DNA of 14,165 nt from CAYUAG01 sp046483025 (GTDB lineage: Bacteria > Zhuqueibacterota > QNDG01 > CAYUAG01): the NCBI GenBank assembly GCA_046483025.1, contig JAWODZ010000180.1:1-14165 (forward strand), written 5' to 3'. The position numbers and the translations under genes were made by a program. Below the pieces are notes generated by a model. That model had not been told where the DNA came from. It made no database searches and was given only the letters and a program-made list of their open reading frames with translations. Shown here one piece after another: positions 6,154 through 13,649 of the stretch (position 1 is its first letter; every line of letters starts with the position of its first letter).

Positions 6154-8547
6154 ATGTTCAAAAATTATCTGAAAATCGCCTTACGAAATTTAAAAAAACA
6201 AAAAGTATTTACCCTGATTAATATTTCCGGACTGGCAATAGGAATGGCCGGTTTTGCCATTTTTGCTCTGACCGCAGGCATAAAATTAAACGCTGATCGT
6301 TTTCATAAAGATGCTGAGCAGATCTTCGCCCTGATTCAAATAATTCAGGATGAAAAGGGGGAGGAAAACCATTCCGGATTTCTCCCTTCTCCCTTACTCC
6401 CTATTATTGAAGAAGATATTCCGGAAATCGAACAGGGTACTCGCATAATGTCTGGAGGTCAAACCACCCTTAAATTTAAAGATAAAATATTTTACGAAAA
6501 TCATGTCCTTTTTACTGACAAAAATTTTCTCAACTTTTTTACTTTTGAAATGATCTCCGACCAACCGGAAACAGCTCTTTTGAAACCGCATTCAATAGTA
6601 TTGTCTGAAAGAGCAGCCAAAAAATATTTTGGTAATGAAGATCCTCTTGGTAAAACGCTTACTCTGGATAGAAACACCCTGGTAACAGTAACCGGAGTAA
6701 CCAAAAACATTAAAAAAACTTCTTCTCTTAAATTCGATTTCCTGGTTTCTCTGGAAACTATTCACTCTCTGGATAAGAGAATAAATAACTGGACTCAGAA
6801 CCGTTTTGCAACCTTTGTGAAGCTTCAGAAAAACACTGACAGAACACTGGTGGAAAACAAACTCTCCGGATATATTAAAACACATTTTCCCCAGTCTGAA
6901 CTGACACCTAAGCGCTTATATCTCTTTCCTTTTCTTGACATGCGTCTTGGGGCTTCGCATATAAATTCCATTATTAACAGTTCCCATCCGGCAGCTGTAT
7001 ATGCTCTTCTTTTCTTCGGGATTTTACTGCTTTTGGTGGTCAGTATTAATTTTATAAATTTGTCTATTGCCAGATACATGCAACGTTACCGGGAAGTTGC
7101 TTTACGTAAAGTTATAGGTGCTAAAAGGGGACAGCTCATACAACAGTTTTTAGGTGAATCCCTGCTGATTTCTTTTTTAGCCGTACCGGCTGCAATACTA
7201 ATTTATGAAACATTTCAACCCTTAATACAGATACTCACTGGTGGTGCAATCCCCATTGCCTTTCCTACAGAGGTATCCAATTCTATCTGGCATTATCCTT
7301 TTCTCATTAAATATCTCATTATCGCAGCTCTGATAATCGGAGTAAGTTCAGGTTTATATCCTGCTCTCTATATGTCAAAATTCAGTCCGGTTCAAACCCT
7401 GCAGAAAAGAATAAAATCCGGTAAAACTAAAATTGGGGGTAAAAAAATCCTGATAATATTTCAATTTACTGTCTCTATTATACTAATGGCATTAGCTGGA
7501 ATTCTAAAAAATCAAGGTAGTTTAATTCTCACCTCTGATATGGGATTCAATAGAAAAAATGTATCAACCATTCAGGTAAGTAAACTATCACCTCAACAGC
7601 GTAACATTTTAAAAACTGAAATTGCACGTAATCCGGAAGTCATCTCAGTTTCAGCCTCATCCAGACTTCCTGTAGTCTGGTCAAATAATCAACCAGTTAA
7701 ATCCTCAGAGAATCTGGATAAGGAAGCTGTTACCATGGATGCATACGGAGTGGATTACAACTTCATTAAAACCCTGGAAATGAAAATTCTTCAGGGTAGG
7801 AGTTTTTCTCCCCATCGTGGAGATGAAAATAATTTAGTATTAAATAAGAGTGCTGTTTCCAAACTGCCCTGGGAAAATCCCCTGGGTAAATCTATTACAA
7901 TGGGAGAGAGATCAGGAATAGTAATTGGAATAGTGAACGACTTTATTTTTGATGACTGGGGTTTTGAAATACCTCCTGCTGTTTTATATATAGAAAAAGA
8001 AAACCTGGATTTCCTACTGGTTAAACACCGTTCCTCAACCAGCTTTACTGATATTCAAGAAAAAATGAAAAACCAATGGCAGTCCATTGTACCTGATCTT
8101 CCCTTTATTTGCAGCACTCTGGATGGATACTTTTTAGATATGTTCGATGTGCTTGAAAAGACATCCGGACTTTTTAATCTTGTTGCCTGGGTGGCAATTC
8201 TATTTTCCTGTCTGGGACTTTTCGGACTGACCTCATATATTGTTGAGCAGAAAACCAAAGAGATTGGAATCCGAAAAGTACTGGGTGCCAGCAGAAAAAA
8301 TATTTTCTGGAATCTGGGAAAAAAATTTTTTCTTTTAGTAGTAATTGCATTGTTCATAGCCTTACCCCTGATTTTCTATGCCTGGAATAAGGTTCTTCAG
8401 ACCGGTCTGCTGTTTATCACCAAAATTAATCCAATTATCTACTGCTTAGTAGCATTTATTGCTCTGATTATTGCATTTATTGCCGTTTTCAGTCAAACCT
8501 GGAAAGCCGCCACCGCCAATCCCGTGGAGAGTTTGAGATATGAGTAA
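6154..8547 (+). CDS. FtsX-like/MacB-type ABC permease 3
   Basis: This is a 797-residue permease with two FtsX modules. The chosen ATG at 6154 has a strong AGGAGG (6143-6148) five bases upstream and gives the family N-terminus MFKNYLKIALRNLKKQK. An in-frame ATG at 6112 would add 14 residues encoded by spacer repeat DNA, so it is rejected. TM1 is at about 20-42, followed by a periplasmic domain to about 275. The coupling motif REVALRKVIGAK lies near 312. A second periplasmic domain carries NPLGKSI and IVIGIVNDF. The second coupling motif KEIGIRKVLGAS is near 701, and the end is NPVESLRYE. It is visibly more A+T-rich and more lysine-rich than permease 1, and it lacks the duplicated leader. It is probably part of the same export operon. 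Substrate is unknown. Confidence 0.92.
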   Translation: MFKNYLKIALRNLKKQKVFTLINISGLAIGMAGFAIFALTAGIKLNADRFHKDAEQIFALIQIIQDEKGEENHSGFLPSPLLPIIEEDIPEIEQGTRIMSGGQTTLKFKDKIFYENHVLFTDKNFLNFFTFEMISDQPETALLKPHSIVLSERAAKKYFGNEDPLGKTLTLDRNTLVTVTGVTKNIKKTSSLKFDFLVSLETIHSLDKRINNWTQNRFATFVKLQKNTDRTLVENKLSGYIKTHFPQSELTPKRLYLFPFLDMRLGASHINSIINSSHPAAVYALLFFGILLLLVVSINFINLSIARYMQRYREVALRKVIGAKRGQLIQQFLGESLLISFLAVPAAILIYETFQPLIQILTGGAIPIAFPTEVSNSIWHYPFLIKYLIIAALIIGVSSGLYPALYMSKFSPVQTLQKRIKSGKTKIGGKKILIIFQFTVSIILMALAGILKNQGSLILTSDMGFNRKNVSTIQVSKLSPQQRNILKTEIARNPEVISVSASSRLPVVWSNNQPVKSSENLDKEAVTMDAYGVDYNFIKTLEMKILQGRSFSPHRGDENNLVLNKSAVSKLPWENPLGKSITMGERSGIVIGIVNDFIFDDWGFEIPPAVLYIEKENLDFLLVKHRSSTSFTDIQEKMKNQWQSIVPDLPFICSTLDGYFLDMFDVLEKTSGLFNLVAWVAILFSCLGLFGLTSYIVEQKTKEIGIRKVLGASRKNIFWNLGKKFFLLVVIALFIALPLIFYAWNKVLQTGLLFITKINPIIYCLVAFIALIIAFIAVFSQTWKAATANPVESLRYE

Positions 8548-8548
8548 A

Positions 8549-8576
8549 CAATGTTCAATGATCAATTAACAATGAA
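8549..8576. repeat. Solo CAATGA-type repeat stretch
   Basis: CAATGTTCAATGATCAATT followed by AACAATGAA begins two bases after the stop of permease 3. It belongs to the same degenerate family that brackets the four-helix-bundle gene at 476-508 and 884-907, but no gene is present here. It could be an empty site or a deletion remnant. Confidence 0.55.
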
Positions 8577-8577
8577 T

Positions 8578-8688
8578 ATGTCAAATGTCAAATGGCCCCA
8601 CTCTACCACCCGGGTAACGCTCCGAGTCATTCAAATCTCCGGAGAGGGGAAGTGGTGGCCTTTTCACATTTCACTTTTGACGTTTCAC
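8578..8688. repeat. Interspersed ~110-125-bp repeat, copy 2
   Basis: This matches copy 1 at 3517-3643 block by block: ATGTCAAATGTCAAA, CCCCACTCT, AACGCTCC, AGTCATTCAAA, GGAGAGGGGAAGTG and TTTGACGTTTCA. It contains palindromes ACCCGGGT (8608-8615) and TCTCCGGAGA (8636-8645). GGCCCCACT and AGTGGTGGCC can pair with one bulged base, closing a loop of about 50 bases and followed by TTTT. It fills the gap between two convergent genes, so it may act as a weak terminator. It ends four bases before the lipid kinase stop codon. Confidence 0.75.
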
Positions 8689-8691
8689 ATT

Positions 8692-9612
8692 TCAACACAA
8701 TAATTTAAGCCGCTTAGAGAGCACATCAACCTCAAACTTCCTTCCCTCCAGACAGAGTGTTTCACCGTCCAGATGGGCAGGAAGTCCTTTATTCACAGCA
8801 TCTACTCTCAGCTTATCTGTCCGCTCAAAGGTGATCTCTTTGTCACCTTCCTGGGTTCCTTTCATAAAATGAAACATTAACTTAAAAAGCCTCAGCACTC
8901 CCGCATTTCCGGCAATACAAAGATCCAGCTGCCCGTCATCTGATTGGGAATTGGGGGTCATCATAAATCCCCCTCCCATACGAATTCCATTCATAATTGA
9001 CACCATTAAAGAGCGCTGTTGATATTCCCTCTGGTTACAGCTGATTTTCACTTCAGGAGCATTATCATGGAAAAATATGGTTTTTATGGCACCGATCAGA
9101 TAGGAAAGGGGGCCTCTTATATGTTTCAACTTCTTGGCTTCAAATCCCACCACTGCATCAAATCCAATACCTATGCCGTTGCCAAAATACCGGCATTCTT
9201 CCGCATCATCCAGATACACTCTTCCGATATCGATCAGCCGGCTCTTTCCCTCAGCCACAATCCTGCAGTTCTCCTCCAGATCCAGAGGCAGTCCCATACC
9301 ATAAAGAAAATCATTTCCGCTCCCGGCCCCGATCACTCCCAGCACACACTTTTCCCTTGTGTGAGCTTTACTTTTCATCAATCCGTTGATTACTTCATTT
9401 ACAGTTCCGTCACCTCCAACTGCCACCACTTCATTAAATCCCTCTGAAACAGCATTCTCTGCCAGCTCAATAGCATGACCTGGACATTTAGTTACAATAA
9501 TATCATAACTTAAATCTTCCTTGTTGAGCAGCTCTTCAATGGTGGGTAAAGACTTTAACGGTATCCCTCTGCCCGCTGCAGGATTAATAATTACTTTGGC
9601 TCTTCTTTTCAA
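8692..9612 (-). CDS. Diacylglycerol kinase-family lipid kinase (YegS/DagK/BmrU type)
   Basis: This 306-residue kinase probably phosphorylates diacylglycerol or a related lipid at the cytoplasmic membrane face, using ATP. Family signatures: the N-terminal INPAAGRG (9-16), the nucleotide-binding VGGDGTVNEVI (65-75), GAGSGNDF (95-102) in place of the usual GTGNDF, GGGFMMTPNSQSDDGQLDL in the C-terminal lobe, and a late HLDGE motif. Length is typical. The start is TTG, not ATG: AGGAGA (9622-9627) lies nine bases upstream, MKRRAKVIINP is the expected N-terminus, and no ATG occurs nearby in frame. It lies 93 bp downstream of the symporter at 9706 on the same strand and may be co-transcribed with it. 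Whether the substrate is diacylglycerol, phosphatidylglycerol or a sphingoid base cannot be told. Confidence 0.92.
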   Translation of the reverse strand: MKRRAKVIINPAAGRGIPLKSLPTIEELLNKEDLSYDIIVTKCPGHAIELAENAVSEGFNEVVAVGGDGTVNEVINGLMKSKAHTREKCVLGVIGAGSGNDFLYGMGLPLDLEENCRIVAEGKSRLIDIGRVYLDDAEECRYFGNGIGIGFDAVVGFEAKKLKHIRGPLSYLIGAIKTIFFHDNAPEVKISCNQREYQQRSLMVSIMNGIRMGGGFMMTPNSQSDDGQLDLCIAGNAGVLRLFKLMFHFMKGTQEGDKEITFERTDKLRVDAVNKGLPAHLDGETLCLEGRKFEVDVLSKRLKLLC

Positions 9613-9621
9613 TTTCTCTTT

Positions 9622-9627
9622 TCTCCT
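9622..9627 (-). promoter_or_regulatory. Ribosome binding site supporting a TTG start
   Basis: AGGAGA on the minus strand is nine bases before the TTG codon at 9610-9612. It decides the start of the lipid kinase, because no ATG or GTG is available in frame close by. Confidence 0.7.
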
Positions 9628-9705
9628 ATTTAATAAAGTTTGTTTTTATATAAAGGACACTGAAATAATATATCCGTGTTTATCTGTGGCTATTCTATAC
9701 TTGGA

Positions 9706-11163
9706 TTATTTATCTATCGTTTTAACAGGCAGTAGCAGCGTGCTCAGAATACCAGCAATACCAGCCACCACAAAGGTCATCAGTCTCGAGGTTATGACTT
9801 CCTCCATCCCGGTTGTTATCCATACAATCCAGAATAAAATACCGGTGATGATGGTTACCAGTACTGCCTTACCGTGATACCTTTTCCAGAAAAGAGAAAA
9901 AAGAATGACAATAGAAAAAGTACTTCCCACCCCTGCCCACACATATCCTACCAGATCATAGATTAAATTAGAGGAAGAAAAGTAGGCAAATCCCAGAGCA
10001 ATGACAGCCAAAACTGCAGTAATTATTCTGGAATGAGCAAGTTTACTGATTCCTGTTTTATCTGACTCATTCTTTCTACTCAGCAAATTTTCTGAAAGTT
10101 CTGTAGAAGACAGGATCAATAAGGAATCTGCTGTTGATATCATGGCAGCAATTGCACCGGTGATCAGTATTGATGCTATAACCGGAGGGAATATCTCCAG
10201 CATCACTGAGGGCATTACATACTCCTGATCTGCAAGGCCTGTGGGGCCAAACAGGGCAAGACCAATCCATCCTAAGCATAAGGCTCCTGCATAGGCAAAC
10301 ACTGTCCAGATTATGCCGATATTACGGGCTTTTTTGGCCTGTTTCACATTACGTATGGCCATGAAACGCATACTGAGCTGAGGCATACCTCCCAGATACC
10401 CGAAAAACCAGGAAAAACCTCCTACAATTACCGCTCCCAGGGCAAATCCGCTCACAGCACCGGTTATAGTACTATGTGTCGGACCCGCCTTTGTCAAAGC
10501 CTGGGAAACGGAATGAGCAAAAATATCCGGACTGTTCGCAATTGTGATTAATCCTACAATGGGTCCGATTACCAAAGCAGTGATCATCACAATTGCCTGT
10601 ACAACATCCGTATACACAACACTGCGGAATCCTCCATAAACTGTATAGGGAATAATTATCAGAGCAGTAATAGCCATACCTAATCTGGGATCAATATCGA
10701 ACATGGTATGCAGGGTTTTGCCTCCTCCTAAAAATTGTGCCCCTACATAAAAGAAAAAGATAAAAACCAGGGTGGAACTTCCCACAATTCTGATCCATTT
10801 ATTCATTTCCGGATGTTTTTTGGCTATATACTCGGTAAAGGTACTTATCTGAAAATGTTCAGCTTCATCTCTGAGCCGCCAGGCAATCCCCCACCAGGCA
10901 GTGATGATTCCTGCCATACAGCCCACTGCAGTCCAGATTCCGGTTACACCGGTGGCATAGGCAAAACCAGGCAGTCCCAGCAAGGCCCAGGAAGACTCAC
11001 CGGTGGCACGTTCAGACAGGGCTGCAGCCCAGCCCGGAAGTTTTCTTCCTGCTATGGAATAATCAGATCCGGTCTTTACTTTACTGCCCTGATATACACC
11101 CCAGATTATCAGAAAAGCAAGGTATACAATCATAACAATTAATAACTGAGCCTGATATTCCAT
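9706..11163 (-). CDS. Sodium:solute symporter, SSS family (PutP-like, substrate unknown)
   Basis: This 485-residue polytopic membrane protein has about 13 predicted TM helices and the LeuT-fold SSS layout. The motifs SIAGRKLPGWAAALS (36-50), SSWALLGLPGFAYATG (57-72), GGFRSVVYTDVVQ, the PQLSMRFMAI loop and AAMISTADSLLILSST place it in the PutP branch. It probably imports a small organic solute with Na+. The PutP residue Asp55, in the ASDMSGW motif, corresponds to Gly here, with a Glu beside it (ATGESSW), so substrate or ion coupling may differ from proline transport. The ATG at 11161-11163 has AGGAGG (11169-11174) five bases upstream. The lipid kinase follows on the same strand. The family is certain; the substrate is not. 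Confidence 0.93.
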   Translation of the reverse strand: MEYQAQLLIVMIVYLAFLIIWGVYQGSKVKTGSDYSIAGRKLPGWAAALSERATGESSWALLGLPGFAYATGVTGIWTAVGCMAGIITAWWGIAWRLRDEAEHFQISTFTEYIAKKHPEMNKWIRIVGSSTLVFIFFFYVGAQFLGGGKTLHTMFDIDPRLGMAITALIIIPYTVYGGFRSVVYTDVVQAIVMITALVIGPIVGLITIANSPDIFAHSVSQALTKAGPTHSTITGAVSGFALGAVIVGGFSWFFGYLGGMPQLSMRFMAIRNVKQAKKARNIGIIWTVFAYAGALCLGWIGLALFGPTGLADQEYVMPSVMLEIFPPVIASILITGAIAAMISTADSLLILSSTELSENLLSRKNESDKTGISKLAHSRIITAVLAVIALGFAYFSSSNLIYDLVGYVWAGVGSTFSIVILFSLFWKRYHGKAVLVTIITGILFWIVWITTGMEEVITSRLMTFVVAGIAGILSTLLLPVKTIDK

Positions 11164-11224
11164 GGTTTCCTCCTGTCGGTTTTGTAAATTATCAAATATT
11201 TAGTTTAATCTTTTTTTAGATTTT

Positions 11225-11286
11225 TTCGCTATCGCTATCGGTATCGGAATCGCTGTCGCTATCAGAATCGGAGTCACAATCGCTAT
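11225..11286. repeat. Degenerate hexamer array, reads Ser-Asp on the minus strand
   Basis: From 11227 there are ten consecutive 6-bp units, each starting with C and ending with T (CGCTAT four times, CGGTAT, CGGAAT, CGCTGT, CAGAAT, CGGAGT, CACAAT). On the minus strand (11284 to 11225) one frame gives ten dipeptides: seven Ser-Asp, plus Cys-Asp, Thr-Asp and Ser-Glu. Ser uses AGC, TCC and TCT, and Asp uses GAT and GAC. That frame is open only from about 11308 to 11219, has no start codon and ends at TAA (11216-11218), so there is no complete gene. Confidence 0.75.
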
Positions 11287-11352
11287 TCAGAATTGTAGTC
11301 CTTGAGTCTTAGAGTCTTTGGGTACTTTCTTCATTTTGCTCATTGCTCTTAA

Positions 11353-11449
11353 AACACCCACCTATATCCTCCCTCAAGGGAGGACTAGCGTTACATTAAT
11401 TCTCCCCTTGAGGGGAGACCCTCGGCGTCAGCCGAGGAAGAGGGGTGTT
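11353..11449. repeat. 97-bp structured element with three hairpins and inverted ends
   Basis: The ends AACACCC (11353-11359) and GGGTGTT (11443-11449) are inverted repeats. Inside are three 7-bp stems with four-base loops: TCCTCCC-TCAA-GGGAGGA (11367-11384), TCTCCCC-TTGA-GGGGAGA (11401-11418) and CCTCGGC-GTCA-GCCGAGG (11420-11437). The first two loops, TCAA and TTGA, are complementary. It resembles the palindromic REP/MITE-like repeats common in Bacteroidota spacers (from memory). A tRNA is excluded, as no T-arm or acceptor sequence is present. Confidence 0.7.
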
Positions 11450-11478
11450 ATTTTTCCCTTTTCCATTCTTCCTCAAAC

Positions 11479-11782
11479 TGACCGCAGACCGCGGACCACC
11501 GACCGCAATCCATCCAATTTTTCGCTGTTTAAAGTTTTGTTTTATCCTTTATTTTTTATCCTTACTATTTTGTTATTTATGGTTTTCTTCCTATCTACCC
11601 TGGTATCAGACAGGATTAACAAGATTAACAGGATTTTTAATTATTGTATCCTGATACCTTATACCCTATACCCTCCATTCTCCTTTTCTCCATTCTCCAT
11701 TTTCCTTTTTAAAACACTCACTCTTTTTTGCTGTAGCATGAATAATAATTGTTGATAAAAGTCAATTCGCGGTCTGCGGTCA
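11479..11782. repeat. 15-bp inverted repeat of the GACCGC family, 274 bp apart
   Basis: TGACCGCAGACCGCG at 11479-11493 is the perfect reverse complement of CGCGGTCTGCGGTCA at 11768-11782. The left arm continues with more units (GGACCACCGACCGCAAT). The bracketed DNA is A+T-rich, holds the AGGATT-type inverted repeat and no recognisable gene. A related, more degraded stretch lies near 13559-13580. Confidence 0.65.
11602..11658. repeat. AGGATT-type repeat with inverted ends, no gene inside
   Basis: GGTATCAG (11602-11609) and CTGATACC (11651-11658) are perfect 8-bp inverted repeats. Between them are direct units ACAGGATTAACAAGATTAACAGGATT-like in pattern, then AT-rich DNA and an inverted TATCCTG. 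It is the same repeat family that flanks the GxxExxY relic at 3334-3490, here without a coding core. Confidence 0.55.
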
Positions 11783-11871
11783 ATCCTGTCTTCAGCATGT
11801 TATCTCAAGTTCTCATATTCTCATATTCTCAAGTTCTAAAGCTCTCTCACTCTATTGTTCTGAAATTCATC

Positions 11872-13335
11872 TCAAAAATTTACTTTCTCCCCAATATTCT
11901 CCGGCGGTTTACTCATAAGACTAACGAATATAATAAATATAATCGAAATGAAAAATCCAGGGACAATTTCATACAGCTCAAAGATTCCTCCCTGTAACTG
12001 CTTCCATACCACCACTACAATACCCCCGGATACTATACCTGCAAATGCTCCCATTTTTGTCATTCTTTTCCAGAAAAGGGATAAAATAATCGCAGGTCCG
12101 AAGGTGGCTCCGAATCCGGCCCAGGCATAGGCGACCAGATCCAGCACTTTACTTTCCGGATCCAGAGCTATTATGAAAGCAATCACAGCTATTATTATCA
12201 CTGTTCCTCTTCCCACCCAGACAAGCTCCTTTTGGGATGCCTGCTTTCTTATAAATGGTTTATACACATCCTCAGTCAATGCTGAAGAAGACACCAGAAG
12301 TTGTGAATCCGCAGTACTCATAATGGCAGCCAGAATAGCAGCAAGACAAATCCCCGCCGGAATAGGATGTAAAAGCAGTTCAATAAGTTTGATAAACACC
12401 TTTTCAGTATCCGCACCCTTAAGTACAACCTCAAGACCGCCGACACCGGAGAAACCAACCATAAGAGCTCCGAACATACCGATAAACACCCACCACATTG
12501 CAATCATCCTGGCTCTCTTGATCTTATCCGATGAAGTGATAGCCATAAAGCGGGCCAGAATATGGGGCTGGCCAAAATATCCTAATCCCCAGGCTACCAG
12601 TGAAACTATTGAAATTACTGAAAAAGCCCCTCCCTCTACAGACTTAAACGGATTCAGCATAGCAGGATCAACAGACCGCATAGCCTGAAAAGTAGCATCC
12701 CACCCCCCTTGATATATAACTGCAACCAAAGGCACTGCTATCAGGGCCAAAAACATGAGAAGTCCCTGAATACAGTCAGTCAGGCACACTGCGGTAAAAC
12801 CGCCTAAAAAAGTATAGATAATCACTGCCAGGGTGCCAAGAATTACAGCCCAGATATACGGCAGGCCAAACACACTTTCAAAAAGTTTTCCTCCTGCCAC
12901 CAAACCGGAGCTGGTATAAAACAGAAAAAAAATTAAAATAAAAATTGCGGTTACTGTACGAATACTATGTGATCTGTCTTCAAAACGATTTTCAAAATAT
13001 TCAGACAAAGTAATAGAATCGCCTAAAGCTGCAGTGAATTCCCGCAATCGGAAAGCCACAAATTTCCAGTTTATATATGTGCCGATCAAAAGACCCAAGG
13101 CCAGCCAGCTGGCCTGCACTCCGCTAGCATAAGCTAATCCCGGAAGGCCGAGCAGCAGCCAGCCGCTCATATCAGAAGCACCGGCACTGAGGGCAGTAGT
13201 AAAACAATTAAGCTTTCTTCCACCCAGTAAATAATCCGCTAAATTCTTAGTGCCCAGATAGGAATAAATACCAATAGAAAGCATAACCATAATATAAACC
13301 AGAAAAGTGGTAATAATTGTGACATCATTCTGCAT
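11872..13335 (-). CDS. putP: Sodium/proline symporter PutP
   Basis: This 487-residue inner-membrane Na+/proline symporter has about 13 TM helices and closely follows E. coli PutP along its whole length. Shared blocks include YLLGGRKL, TALSAGASDMSGWLLLGLPG, GYFGQPHILARFMA, AAIMSTADSQLLVSSSALTEDVYK, ASQKELVWVGRG, YAWAGFGATFGPAI and LYEIVPGFF. With the start at 13335 the essential Na+-site Asp falls at residue 55, exactly as in E. coli PutP, and AGGAGA (13341-13346) lies five bases upstream. A start at 13362 would add nine residues and lacks such a site. Proline uptake would serve osmoprotection or nutrition; no proline catabolic gene is next to it. The gene stands alone on the minus strand, with 536 bp of spacer upstream to the intron end and about 700 bp downstream. 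Confidence 0.95.
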   Translation of the reverse strand: MQNDVTIITTFLVYIMVMLSIGIYSYLGTKNLADYLLGGRKLNCFTTALSAGASDMSGWLLLGLPGLAYASGVQASWLALGLLIGTYINWKFVAFRLREFTAALGDSITLSEYFENRFEDRSHSIRTVTAIFILIFFLFYTSSGLVAGGKLFESVFGLPYIWAVILGTLAVIIYTFLGGFTAVCLTDCIQGLLMFLALIAVPLVAVIYQGGWDATFQAMRSVDPAMLNPFKSVEGGAFSVISIVSLVAWGLGYFGQPHILARFMAITSSDKIKRARMIAMWWVFIGMFGALMVGFSGVGGLEVVLKGADTEKVFIKLIELLLHPIPAGICLAAILAAIMSTADSQLLVSSSALTEDVYKPFIRKQASQKELVWVGRGTVIIIAVIAFIIALDPESKVLDLVAYAWAGFGATFGPAIILSLFWKRMTKMGAFAGIVSGGIVVVVWKQLQGGIFELYEIVPGFFISIIFIIFVSLMSKPPENIGEKVNF

Positions 13336-13649
13336 AACATTCTCCTGTATCGCTATATACAATATTCAAAATTCTAATTAATAGTATTTATCTGAAAATC
13401 AATGCTAAAAATCCTTTGATTTAATGTTTTTCTGTATTACCCCCCTCTTTTTTATCTCTATTCAATTTTTCACTTTTCATTTTGCATTTTCCATTCTGTC
13501 TATGTGTCATAGAGTCTTAGGGTCATAGGGTTACTGAGTCGTTGAGCATTTCGCGATCAGCCGTCCGCGGTCTGTGGTCTATTCTGACTTCTGGTTTCTG
13601 AACACTAACACTCTCAAGTTCTAAAGTTCAGGCTTTTTCTTTTCTGATT
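13336..13649. other. Repeat-rich spacer upstream of putP
   Basis: After an A+T-rich stretch that presumably carries the putP promoter (no clear box can be named), the spacer holds short degenerate units: CATTTTGCATTTTCCATTC-like near 13477-13496, ATAGAGTCTTAGGGTCATAG-like near 13509-13530, GTCCGCGGTCTGTGGTC-like near 13563-13580, and CTCAAGTTCTAAAGTTCA-like near 13613-13630. The same unit types occur in the 11164-11871 spacer. No gene is visible. Confidence 0.6.

Larger units (their letters stand above)
11164..11871. other. Non-coding mosaic spacer between the two symporters
   Basis: About 700 bp without a credible gene. Going left to right: an AT-rich leader for the symporter at 11163; a hexamer array (11225-11286); GAGTCTTAGAGTC-type units near 11304-11322; a three-hairpin element (11353-11449); GACCGC-type repeats (11479-11510); an AT-rich run; an AGGATT-type inverted repeat (11602-11658); TATACCCTATACCC and CATTCTCC-type units (11657-11705); an inverted GACCGC copy (11768-11782); and TTCTCAAGTTCTCATA-type units (about 11806-11840). 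Each block is built from short degenerate units. Frames open across parts of it have repetitive, low-complexity translations. Confidence 0.7.

Noticed and set aside
11353..11449. tRNA or known riboswitch
   Set aside because: It has hairpins but no T-arm consensus, acceptor end or recognised aptamer sequence.
11318..11755. Open frame of about 145 codons on the + strand in the symporter spacer
   Set aside because: It runs through the three-hairpin element and several short degenerate repeats, has a low-complexity Phe/Leu/Pro-rich translation, has no convincing ribosome binding site, and matches no family I know.
12173..12688. 171-codon + strand frame opposite putP
   Set aside because: It lies entirely antisense to a well-supported transporter gene, and its Ile/Ala/Pro-rich translation reflects the opposite strand's membrane codons.
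13336..13362. Longer N-terminus for PutP
   Set aside because: The ATG at 13335 has AGGAGA five bases upstream and aligns Asp to position 55 of E. coli PutP; the longer form has neither support.
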